Shown here: in pieces, positions 8,181-15,558 of the stretch | Layout of the letters: the number at the start of each line of letters is the position of its first letter | Numbering within the stretch: the stretch's first letter is position 1 | Assembly (NCBI RefSeq): GCF_000768705.1 | Contig: NZ_AVPJ01000014.1 | Coordinates: 30,452-94,451 of the forward strand | Source: Knoellia sinensis KCTC 19936 | Lineage (GTDB): Bacteria > Actinomycetota > Actinomycetes > Actinomycetales > Dermatophilaceae | Length of the DNA stretch: 64,000 nucleotides | Reading direction: 5' to 3' | Translations under genes and position numbers: made by a program | The notes under the pieces: generated by a model | Seen by the model: the letters and a program-made list of their open reading frames with translations, nothing else | Told to the model about the DNA's origin: nothing | The model's database searches: none

Positions 8181-8282
8181 ACGCTCAAGGGTACGAGGGT
8201 TCGCTGAGTGCTTCTGACACGATCGGTGTGAGTTCGCCTTCGTCCGGGTGGCGCCTCCGGTGCGGGCAGTAGTTTGGGAATC

Positions 8283-9044
8283 GTGGACTCGGGGCAGCAG
8301 GAGGGGTGGCTGGAGCCGCTTCCCGTGCGTCGCATCGATCAGAGCCCGTATGCCGTGGTGCCGCCTCCCGACGTCTGGCCCGTGTCGATCCCGGCCGTCG
8401 CGCAGGTGCTGGCCGACGGTCTTGATCTTGGCTCGTGCACGATCCTCGTCGGCGACAACGGGACGGGGAAGTCGACCCTCGTCGAGGCGATTGCCATGGC
8501 GTTCGGACTCGGTGCCGAAGGTGGGTCGACCGGTGCTCGGCACCGCACCCACGAGACCGAGTCGGGGTTGTGGGAGTGGCTGCGGCTGAGTCGGGGGCCG
8601 GGTGCGTCGAAGTGGGGCTACTTCGTCCGGGCCGAGACCATGCACGGGCTCATGGCCTGGCTCGACACCTCACGGTCGGAATCACCCCGCTCGATGGACC
8701 CCGACTTCCACGCGCGTTCGCATGGAGAGTCCTTCGTGTCGCTGTTGTCGACGAAGCGCTTCGACGGTGACGGCCTCTTCGTCTGGGACGAGCCGGAGGC
8801 GGGGTTGTCGTTCCAAGCGCAACTGCACCTCGTGGCGGAGCTTGCGGCGATGGCTGCCCGGCCCGGTGCGCAGGTGCTGCTCGCGACCCACTCACCGATC
8901 CTGGCTGCGGTGCCAGGTGCCCGGATCCTGCAACTGTCGGACGAGGGGATCGAGCCGGTGGCGTGGGAGGACCTTGCCGTGGTCGACCACCATCGCCGGT
9001 TCCTGGATGATCCTCGCCGCTACCTCCGCCACGTCCTCGACTGA
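8283..9044 (+). CDS. AAA-family ATPase, ABC/SMC-like small ATPase
   Basis: 253 residues, one nucleotide-binding domain: Walker A GDNGTGKS (near residue 57), an ABC-type signature-like SHGESF (near 145), Walker B LFVWDEPEAGLS (near 163) and a His switch in ATHSPIL. This is the layout of the COG3910-type predicted ATPases, relatives of ABC and SMC proteins that have no membrane domain. The role is not known. GTG 8283 is used; TTG 8274 in the same frame would add three residues. It is a single gene, divergent from lysS and followed by palindrome A2. Confidence 0.78.
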   Translation: MDSGQQEGWLEPLPVRRIDQSPYAVVPPPDVWPVSIPAVAQVLADGLDLGSCTILVGDNGTGKSTLVEAIAMAFGLGAEGGSTGARHRTHETESGLWEWLRLSRGPGASKWGYFVRAETMHGLMAWLDTSRSESPRSMDPDFHARSHGESFVSLLSTKRFDGDGLFVWDEPEAGLSFQAQLHLVAELAAMAARPGAQVLLATHSPILAAVPGARILQLSDEGIEPVAWEDLAVVDHHRRFLDDPRRYLRHVLD

Positions 9045-9058
9045 CTCCCACACACCCT

Positions 9059-9134
9059 CGACTTTGTGCCCCGTTGGGACACGTTCACGGAGGCCTTCGG
9101 CCGAGGGAACGTGTCCCAACGGGGCACGAAGTCG
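9059..9134. repeat. Family A palindrome, copy A2
   Basis: Arms of 28 bases with one G-T pair (left CGACTTTGTGCCCCGTTGGG, right CCCAACGGGGCACGAAGTCG); the loop contains GGCC-TTC-GGCC. It sits between convergent genes (ATPase ending 9044, lipid-anchored or membrane protein ending 9143), where it could work as a two-way terminator. Confidence 0.9.
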
Positions 9135-9142
9135 GTTTCCGC

Positions 9143-10366
9143 CTACCTCGGCAGGATGTAGTGCGGGAAGAGCCGGTTCGTCATGGACTTGTTCGGCGCC
9201 ACCTCGGTGCACGAGAGGGCGACGGTGCAGCGCACGAGGTCGTTGCCCGTGACCGGGCTCAGCGGTGAGGACGTGTTCCGGGAGAAGAGAACCGTGGCGC
9301 CGTCATCGCTCCAGCGCATTCCCCAGCCCGACACGATCTTGCTCTCGTCGGTGCCGTCGTGGCCGAAGATGACACTGCCGTCGGTCACGGTGACCAAGGA
9401 GGACGCGAACCAGTGTCCGCCATCGATGTTGTTGGAGCCGAGGAGTTGCGTGCCGTCAGGGCTGAAGGTCAGCGGTTGGAACCTGTTGGGCTTGCTGGCG
9501 GTGCCACAGTGGTCGCCGTGGAGTTTGGGCGTCCCGGCCTTCTTGAGGTCAACGACGGCCCAGCAGCCTGACGTCGGGTCGTCGGAGGGCGGCATCCAGT
9601 AGAGCGCGGCCAAGCGCTCGTCGTCCGAGACGGCGGCGATGTGACCCGGGGCAGCCTGGGTCACCCCGGTGACGTGGTTCCACACGAGTCCTGTCTCGCC
9701 CTCACCCGAGGGACCGCCGAAGTAGAGGCGGTCGCCGATGAGGGCAACGCCAGACTTGTCGGTCTCCAGTGAGTTCAGGGCCTTTCCGCGCGCGTCCACG
9801 ACGAAGGTCCTGCCGTTGTCCGCATAGAACACCTTCGTGCCGTCCCGCGAGACACGCCAGTCGTCGACGCCGTCCGGCAGTTTCGTGAGTTGACGGCCGG
9901 TCGCGTCGAGGATCGCACTCACCCATGGGTTCTCGCCGACGTGGGAGGCGACGACAACGCCTCCGCCCTCGAGGACGGCGAACTGCTCGACGATCGTTCC
10001 CCTCGGGAGCCGGACGACCCGGTCGCCGATGTGCAGGACGTTCCCCACGGCATACGCCTCACGCGATGCCGTGGCCTGCCCCACCGACGGCGTGGGTTCC
10101 GGGCTTGCAGTGGGGGACGACGACGTCGGCGTCGGAGATGAGGTGCCTGCCGGGATGGCCCCTCCGGGACCCCGTTCCGACAGGGCGAGGGGGATCCCCA
10201 CGGCGAGGGCAGTTGCGGTGGCGACGGCCGTGCCCGCCAGGGTGCGGCGTCGGCGCCTGCGCTGACGCTCAAGAGTCATGGCTGCTTCGGCGAAGTCGCC
10301 GGTGGCATCGATGCTCTCGGCATCGCGGGTCAGGACGGAGCGCAGTTCGCTCTCGTGGGGAGTCAT
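9143..10366 (-). CDS. Membrane-anchored beta-propeller-like protein paired with an ECF sigma factor
   Basis: 407 residues. A cytoplasmic N-terminus (MTPHESELRSVL...) is followed by an Arg-rich stop (RQRRRRRRTL), a transmembrane segment (about residues 42-60) and a Ser/Thr/Pro linker. The large exported domain has repeated short sheets and SPDG/SDDG-type turns (FSPDGTQLLG, WSDDGATVLF), typical of TolB/WD40-like propellers. Its ATG overlaps the stop of the sigma factor gene by four bases (10363-10366). By position it may sense an envelope signal and control the sigma factor; no direct anti-sigma motif is seen. Confidence 0.68.
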   Translation of the reverse strand: MTPHESELRSVLTRDAESIDATGDFAEAAMTLERQRRRRRRTLAGTAVATATALAVGIPLALSERGPGGAIPAGTSSPTPTSSSPTASPEPTPSVGQATASREAYAVGNVLHIGDRVVRLPRGTIVEQFAVLEGGGVVVASHVGENPWVSAILDATGRQLTKLPDGVDDWRVSRDGTKVFYADNGRTFVVDARGKALNSLETDKSGVALIGDRLYFGGPSGEGETGLVWNHVTGVTQAAPGHIAAVSDDERLAALYWMPPSDDPTSGCWAVVDLKKAGTPKLHGDHCGTASKPNRFQPLTFSPDGTQLLGSNNIDGGHWFASSLVTVTDGSVIFGHDGTDESKIVSGWGMRWSDDGATVLFSRNTSSPLSPVTGNDLVRCTVALSCTEVAPNKSMTNRLFPHYILPR

Positions 10367-10860
10367 GATGACGCGACCTCCTTCATCGTGATGCGCAGGG
10401 CGGCCAGCGCCCGGCTGGTGTGGCTCTTGACCGTGCCGATGCTGCAGCCGAGGATCTCGGCCGTCTCCGCCTCGGAGCGGTCCTCGTAGTAGCGCAGCAC
10501 GATCGACGCGCGCTGTTGGGTGGGCAGTTTGCGGATCTGGGCCCGCAGGTCCTGCTCTCCGTAGTCGTCCGGACGTGCCGCTGGCTGCTGGTACTCGACG
10601 AGATCGCTTCCGGTCACCTCGCGGTGTCGCCACGCGCGACGCCACCAGCTGTGGTGCTCGTTGACCATGGTCCGTCGGACGTAGGCGTCGGGTGACCCGT
10701 CGATCGTCGACCACCGGCGATAGACGTTGGCCAGGGCGCTCTGGACGAGGTCCTCGGCCTCTTGCGCATCCCCCGTGAGGAGGTAGGCAAACCGCACCAG
10801 AGTGCTCTGCCGGGCGCGGACGTATGCCGTGAAGTCGGCATCCAGGTCGCTGTCACTCAT
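10363..10860 (-). CDS. ECF RNA polymerase sigma factor, SigE-like group
   Basis: 165 residues. The sigma-2 region is FAYLLTGDAQEAEDLVQSAL followed by ANVYRRW. The sigma-4 helix-turn-helix is RSEAETAEILGCSIGTVKSH near residues 129-148. MSDSDLDADFTAYVRARQ is a typical N-terminus for the SigE-like group. Co-transcribed with the downstream membrane propeller protein by an ATGA overlap. It is clearly different in sequence from the sigma factor at 2977-3516, so the two modules are not a recent duplication. Confidence 0.9.
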   Translation of the reverse strand: MSDSDLDADFTAYVRARQSTLVRFAYLLTGDAQEAEDLVQSALANVYRRWSTIDGSPDAYVRRTMVNEHHSWWRRAWRHREVTGSDLVEYQQPAARPDDYGEQDLRAQIRKLPTQQRASIVLRYYEDRSEAETAEILGCSIGTVKSHTSRALAALRITMKEVASS

Positions 10861-10931
10861 CGTGGCCCCCTGGCTCGTGGGAATGGGACCTCATCTCTAC
10901 GTTCCCACCACCATCGCGGGTTGTCCGCCGT

Positions 10932-10952
10932 CTCCCGCTTTCTGGCGGGGAG
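10932..10952 (-). terminator. Hairpin downstream of mazF-like gene
   Basis: CTCCCGC and GCGGGGAG arms with a six-base loop, about 30 bases past the toxin gene stop. It has no T-run. It may end the toxin-antitoxin transcript. Confidence 0.4.
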
Positions 10953-10982
10953 TCGTTCTTCTCACCACCTTGGCGTCGGGAG

Positions 10983-11330
10983 TCAGAGCTGCAGGTGCAA
11001 GATGAGGGCGTCGTCGAGTTCGGCCATGAGGTGGGCCGGAACCCGGCCGATCGCTGCCCCGAGCCGCTCGACCGCCACAGATCGAACCTGCTCCGGCTGA
11101 GCCTTGGAGTCCACCTGGAGTCGGGTCTCGTCAGCGGGCAGGAGGACTTGGAACGGGAACACGCGATCGACGTTGCTCGTGACGGGCACGACAGTGACGA
11201 CTCCCCGACCGAGCCGCGCCGCGGTCGCATTGGCCCGGTCGTTGCTCACCAGGACGGCGGGGCGACGTTTGTCCGCCTCACTTCCGCGCGACGGGTCGAG
11301 ATCCACCAACCGAATCTCACCGCGCAGCAT
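10983..11330 (-). CDS. MazF/PemK-type toxin, endoribonuclease
   Basis: 115 residues from ATG 11330. It shows the MazF fold signature: [30 protein letters not shown] at the N-terminus (beta-hairpin and the conserved RPAVLVSN strand), then VTVVPVTSN and a helical end. MazF toxins cut mRNA at short specific sites; the site here cannot be predicted. The gene overlaps the antitoxin gene by 14 bases and lies after it, the usual order for ribbon-helix-helix/MazF pairs. A longer in-frame start at 11414 would give an Arg/Pro-rich leader encoded inside the antitoxin gene and is not credible. Confidence 0.88.
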   Translation of the reverse strand: MLRGEIRLVDLDPSRGSEADKRRPAVLVSNDRANATAARLGRGVVTVVPVTSNVDRVFPFQVLLPADETRLQVDSKAQPEQVRSVAVERLGAAIGRVPAHLMAELDDALILHLQL

Positions 11331-11547
11331 TCGCCAGCCCGTCTGACGCCGTGGTCGCCCACGCCTCCTCGGCGCCTGACTCGGCCCATTCGTCCCAGGC
11401 GTTGGCATAGGCACCCTCGAGTTCGGGGTCCCTCAACTGCCGAATGGCCGCCTGGATCGCAGCGGAGCGTGACCCCAGGCCAGCCTGTTCGACGTAGCGA
11501 TCCAGGGCTGCGAGGTCGTCTTCACTGAGACTGACGCTGAGCTTCAT
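11317..11547 (-). CDS. Ribbon-helix-helix antitoxin of the MazF pair
   Basis: 76 residues. The N-terminal ribbon-helix-helix ([19 protein letters not shown], then [13 protein letters not shown]) binds DNA and probably autoregulates the pair. The acidic, Trp-containing tail ([15 protein letters not shown]) would thread into the toxin groove. A start directly ahead of [11 protein letters not shown] is standard for the family. Confidence 0.88.
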   Translation of the reverse strand: MKLSVSLSEDDLAALDRYVEQAGLGSRSAAIQAAIRQLRDPELEGAYANAWDEWAESGAEEAWATTASDGLANAAR

Positions 11548-11650
11548 AGATCAATGCTACCCGGATGCTACCCGCCGTGCTACTCGTCAGATCGGATCAG
11601 CCATGGGCAGGCTGTTGCGCCGGACACCTCGCTCGGGAAGGGTTCACGAC

Positions 11651-12679
11651 ATGAGGATCGGACTGGCTGGAGTGGGGCGCATCGGCGCCTTCCACGCGAG
11701 CACCCTGGCCGGGCTCGACGCCGTCGACGAGGTCGTCGTGGCAGATCTCGACGCCGGCCTCGCCGACCGGGTGGCCGCGGCCCACGGACTGGCGGTCGGA
11801 CCGGACATCGACACCCTCCTCGCCTCCGACATCGACGCCCTCGTCATCGCCACGGCGACCACGGCGCACGCCGAACTGCTCCGACAGGCGCTCGCGGCCG
11901 GCATACCGACGTTCTGTGAGAAGCCGGTGGCCGCGACCCTGGACGAGACGGTCGCGCTGACCGCGCTCGCGGACGCGAGCACCACACCCGTCCAGGTCGG
12001 CTTCCAACGCCGTTTCGACGCCGGCTACCGGCGGGCCAGGGCAGCGGTGGCGTCCGGCGAACTCGGCACCGTCCACGCCGTGCGCGCGCAGACCCACGAC
12101 AAGGAGCCACCGCACGCGGCCTACATCCCGACGAGCGGCGGCATCTTCCGCGACTGCTCGGTCCACGACTTCGACGCGGTTCGGTTCGTCACCGGGCGCG
12201 AGGTCGAAACGGTCATGGCGACCGGAGGCAACAAGGGCGCCGACTTCTTCGCGGCCGCCGGAGACGTCGCCACCGGCGCGGCGCTGCTCACCCTCGACGA
12301 CGACACGATCGTGACGACGAGCGCAACGCGCTACAGCGGCGGTGGCCACGACGTCCGCATGGAGGTGGTGGGGTCGACGGCCAGCCTCGCCGTGGGTCTC
12401 GACGACGCGCTGGCCGTGCGCTCCGCCGAGGAGGGCGTGACCTTCCCGGCGGGCCCTCCGCACGAGACGTTCATGCAGCGCTTCCGCGCTGCCTATGGCG
12501 CTGAGCTCGCCGCGTTCTGTGACGTTGCCGCCGGGCGTACCCCCAGCCCGTGCACGGTGCGGGACGCACTGCAGGCCTTCCGCATCGCAGAGGCCTGCGA
12601 AGTGTCGCGGGCCGAGCGCCGCGTGGTCACGATGACCGAGATCCCGGACGCGCCCGAGCGCACACAGTGGGCGTCATGA
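11651..12679 (+). CDS. iolG: myo-Inositol 2-dehydrogenase, Gfo/Idh/MocA family
   Basis: Oxidises myo-inositol to 2-keto-myo-inositol with NAD+, the first step of inositol breakdown. 342 residues. The N-terminal dinucleotide-binding motif is GLAGVGRIGAFH (residues 4-15), the conserved CEKPVA motif with the catalytic lysine is near residue 94, and the substrate-site helix includes FRDCSVHDFDAVRF with the conserved Asp/His. ATG 11651 follows the purine-rich GGGAAGGG. It is first in the operon, and its stop overlaps the iolE start (ATGA at 12676). No iol regulator or inositol transporter lies in this window. Confidence 0.9.
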   Translation: MRIGLAGVGRIGAFHASTLAGLDAVDEVVVADLDAGLADRVAAAHGLAVGPDIDTLLASDIDALVIATATTAHAELLRQALAAGIPTFCEKPVAATLDETVALTALADASTTPVQVGFQRRFDAGYRRARAAVASGELGTVHAVRAQTHDKEPPHAAYIPTSGGIFRDCSVHDFDAVRFVTGREVETVMATGGNKGADFFAAAGDVATGAALLTLDDDTIVTTSATRYSGGGHDVRMEVVGSTASLAVGLDDALAVRSAEEGVTFPAGPPHETFMQRFRAAYGAELAAFCDVAAGRTPSPCTVRDALQAFRIAEACEVSRAERRVVTMTEIPDAPERTQWAS

Positions 12680-13689
12680 CGGGAGCGATCGGGAACCCGG
12701 GAATGGCACCCCACGTCCGTGCACCCCTCGTCGACCGCATCGCAGGGGCGCCCATCTCGTGGGGCGTGTGCGAGGTCCCTGACTGGGGCTACCAGCTCGG
12801 GATGGACCCAGTTCTGAGCCAGATGAGTGAGATCGGGCTCACCGCAACGGAATTCGGCCCCGAGGGCTTCCTTCCGGAGACGCCCACCGACAGGGTTCAG
12901 GTTCTGTCCGCAGCTGGTCTGCGAGCGGTCGGGCAGTTCGTCCCCCTCGTGCTCCACGACCCCGAACTCGATCCCCTGGCCGAGGCCGAGGCAGCGCTCG
13001 CCGGGCTCGCGGCGGCGCGCGCCTCGGTACTCGTCATCGCGGCGGCCACGGGCGCAGACGGCTACGACGAGCACCCCGGCCTCACCGATGCGCAGTGGTC
13101 CACGCTGCTGCTCAACCTCGATCGCATCGCCGATACCGCGTCGGCCCACGGCCTCATCGCGACGCTCCATCCCCACGTCGGGACCGTCGTCGAGACGGGA
13201 GAGGAGACCGAGCGCGTCCTCGCGGGCTCGCGGATGGCGCTGTGCCTCGACACGGGGCACCTCCTCATCGGCGGCACGGATCCGGTCGCACTGGCCCGGA
13301 CCCACCCCGAGCGCATCCAGCACGTCCACCTCAAGGACGTGCGTGCCAACCTCGCCCGAGAGGTCCAGGAGGGGCGGCGGACCTACACCGAAGCAGTCGC
13401 CGCCGGGATGTACGTCCCCCTCGGAACCGGGGACATCGACATCGCTGCCCTTGTCGAATCCCTTGAAAGCAGTGGGTATGCCGGGTGGTACGTCCTCGAG
13501 CAGGACACCGTTCTCGGCGGGTCACCTTCCGAGACCGGCGCCGACCCAGCTGCCGACGTCCGGGCCTCGATCGAATTCATCCGGAACCTCCCCAACCGTC
13601 CCGGCGGTTCGGTTCGGGACGCGTCCCCAACCGTCCAATTGGGTGAGTTCGGTACGCACCGGGGGATGGGAGTTGAAGGTGATGGGTGA
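12676..13689 (+). CDS. iolE: Inosose dehydratase
   Basis: Dehydrates 2-keto-myo-inositol (inosose) in the second step of the pathway. 337 residues in a xylose-isomerase-like TIM barrel. Visible family features are ISWGVCEVPDWGYQL near the N-terminus, the metal ligands in CLDTGHLLIGG and HVHLKDV, and YVLEQDTVLGG near the end of the barrel. The homologous part ends around EFIRNLP. The last 30 or so residues (from PNRPGGSVRD) are encoded by a family B repeat (13590-13656) and do not look like IolE. ATG 12676 overlaps the iolG stop. It overlaps iolC by 8 bases. Confidence 0.9.
   Translation: MTGAIGNPGMAPHVRAPLVDRIAGAPISWGVCEVPDWGYQLGMDPVLSQMSEIGLTATEFGPEGFLPETPTDRVQVLSAAGLRAVGQFVPLVLHDPELDPLAEAEAALAGLAAARASVLVIAAATGADGYDEHPGLTDAQWSTLLLNLDRIADTASAHGLIATLHPHVGTVVETGEETERVLAGSRMALCLDTGHLLIGGTDPVALARTHPERIQHVHLKDVRANLAREVQEGRRTYTEAVAAGMYVPLGTGDIDIAALVESLESSGYAGWYVLEQDTVLGGSPSETGADPAADVRASIEFIRNLPNRPGGSVRDASPTVQLGEFGTHRGMGVEGDG
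13590..13656. repeat. Family B element, copy B1, inside the 3' end of iolE
   Basis: One full family B arm (CCGTCCAATTGGGTGAGTTC, running on to GGTACG; 13631-13656) plus a degenerate left part. A 12-base direct repeat CCCCAACCGTCC occurs at 13590 and 13625. The element is read in the iolE frame as TVQLGEFGT and ends 25 bases before the iolC start. Confidence 0.8.
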
Positions 13690-14677
13690 ACGGACCGAGG
13701 TGGGTGAGGGGACGGCATACGGCGGATTTGATCTCGTCGCGATCGGGCGCACGGGCGTCGACATCTATCCGCTGCAGCACGGCGTGGGGCTCGAAGAGGT
13801 CAGGACGTTCGAGAAGTTCCTCGGCGGCAGCGCCACCAACGTCGCCGTAGCCGCTGCTCGCCACGGTCGCCGCGTCAGCCTCGTGACGAAGGTGGGGCGC
13901 GATCCCTTCGGGCGCTATGTGCGAAGCGAAGCGGAGCGACTCGGCATCGATCCGGTGAGCATCAGCGAGATCCGCGGCGACGGGCCGCCGACTCCAGTGA
14001 CGTTCTGCGAGGTCTTCCCTCCGGACAACTTCCCGCTGTATTTCTATCGCTACCCGGCGGCACCCGACCTGCTCCTCACCGAGGAAGACCTTCCGCTGGA
14101 GGCGATCCGCTCCGCCGGTGTCTACTGGTCCACCGTGACAGGGCTGTCCCAAGAGCCGTCTCGGACAACGCATTTCGCTGCCTGGCGGGAACGTGGGCGG
14201 GTGCGCAACACGGTGCTCGATCTGGACTGGAGGCCGATGTTCTGGGACTCGGCGGAGGAGGCCGCTCAGCAGATCGACCAGGCCCTCGAGCACGTGACGG
14301 TCGTGGTGGGCAACACCGAGGAGTGCGAGGTGGCCGTGGGTGAGCGCGATCCACATCGCGCCGCTGATGCACTCCTTGAGCGCGGGGTGGAGCTCGCCGT
14401 CGTCAAGCAGGGACCGCGCGGTGTCCTCGCCGCGACGCCGGACGAGCGCGTCGAGGTCGCCCCCTTCCCTGTCGAGGTCGTCAACGGACTGGGGGCGGGC
14501 GACGGCTTCGGTGGAGCCCTCGTCCACGGATTGCTCGCCGGGTGGGACCTGGGCCGCACCATCGAGTTCGCCAACGTCGCCGGTGCCATCGTCGCGGGCC
14601 GCCTTGAGTGCTCGACGGCGATGCCGACGACGGCTGAGGTCGACGCAGCGCTGGCCGTCCACCGGAGGGCCTCATGA
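13682..14677 (+). CDS. iolC: 5-Dehydro-2-deoxygluconokinase
   Basis: PfkB-family kinase that phosphorylates 2-deoxy-5-keto-gluconate with ATP. 331 residues. PfkB signature 1 is FLGGSATNVAVAAARHG near residue 42. Signature 2 is NGLGAGDGFGGALVHG near residue 270, with the catalytic Asp in GAGD. GVDIYPLQHGVGLEEV near residue 22 is typical of IolC and separates it from other sugar kinases. ATG 13682 has GAAGG just upstream and overlaps iolE. The next gene starts at the iolC stop (ATGATG at 14674). Confidence 0.92.
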   Translation: MGERTEVGEGTAYGGFDLVAIGRTGVDIYPLQHGVGLEEVRTFEKFLGGSATNVAVAAARHGRRVSLVTKVGRDPFGRYVRSEAERLGIDPVSISEIRGDGPPTPVTFCEVFPPDNFPLYFYRYPAAPDLLLTEEDLPLEAIRSAGVYWSTVTGLSQEPSRTTHFAAWRERGRVRNTVLDLDWRPMFWDSAEEAAQQIDQALEHVTVVVGNTEECEVAVGERDPHRAADALLERGVELAVVKQGPRGVLAATPDERVEVAPFPVEVVNGLGAGDGFGGALVHGLLAGWDLGRTIEFANVAGAIVAGRLECSTAMPTTAEVDAALAVHRRAS

Positions 14678-15558
14678 TGCGCAAGGGGAATCGCACGGTG
14701 GGGACCGGTGCAGACAACGCCCGCTGGGTCCGCCGCCTGGGTGAGGCAGCGTCGGGTGGGTTCACCGTGGCGATCACCGACGCCGTCGACGGTTGGCACC
14801 ACACCTCGCTGCGGGTCGCCGAGTTGCCTTCGGGCGGTTCCCTGACGCATGAGACCCGAGCCGAGGAGGTCGTGGTCGTGCCTCTCGCGGGATCGGTGAC
14901 GATCGAGGTGTCGGGCGGTGACGCGATCTCGCTCGAAGGACGAGTGAGCGTGTTCGACGGACCCAGTGACACGGCATACGTGCCGCGCCACCGCACGATC
15001 ACGGTGCAGGACAGCGGAACTGGAGCCCGTGTCGCACTCTGTGGTGCCCGCGCCACATCCGACCGCGAGCCACGACGCATCGCCGCGGACGAGGCGACCC
15101 CTGAACACCGTGGTGCCGGGAACGCGAGCCGCGAGGTGCGCGGCTTCGGCCTGCCGCCCGTCCTCGACGCCGATTCGATCCTCGTCTGCGAAGTCATCAC
15201 GCCTGCCGGCAACTGGAGCTCCTGGCCGCCACACAAGCACGACGAGCACCTACCGGGCGTCGAGGCGGAGCTCGAGGAGATCTACTACTTCGAGACGCAC
15301 TCGATCGATCCGCGTGGCACGGATCCAGTGGGCTACCAACGGGTCTACGGCACGGCCGAGCGACCGATCGACGTCCTCACCGAGGTGCGCACCGGCGACG
15401 TCGTGCTCGTCCCCCACGGGTGGCACGGCCCCGCGATGGCAGCCCCTGACACGGATCTCTACTACCTCAACGTCATGGCTGGCCCCGGCGCAGAACGCGC
15501 GTGGCTCATCAGCGACGACCCGGCGCACGCGTGGGTGCGGGAGAGCTGGGGGCCGTGA
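14674..15558 (+). CDS. iolB: 5-Deoxy-glucuronate isomerase
   Basis: Converts 5-deoxy-glucuronate to 2-deoxy-5-keto-gluconate. 294 residues in a double-cupin (bicupin) fold. The C-terminal cupin holds the metal-binding motif SSWPPHKHDEH and the downstream glutamate in EEIYYFE, with a further His in VPHGWHGP. The start is one of two consecutive ATG codons (14674 or 14677) that overlap the iolC stop. The stop overlaps the iolD start by one base. Confidence 0.92.
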   Translation: MMRKGNRTVGTGADNARWVRRLGEAASGGFTVAITDAVDGWHHTSLRVAELPSGGSLTHETRAEEVVVVPLAGSVTIEVSGGDAISLEGRVSVFDGPSDTAYVPRHRTITVQDSGTGARVALCGARATSDREPRRIAADEATPEHRGAGNASREVRGFGLPPVLDADSILVCEVITPAGNWSSWPPHKHDEHLPGVEAELEEIYYFETHSIDPRGTDPVGYQRVYGTAERPIDVLTEVRTGDVVLVPHGWHGPAMAAPDTDLYYLNVMAGPGAERAWLISDDPAHAWVRESWGP

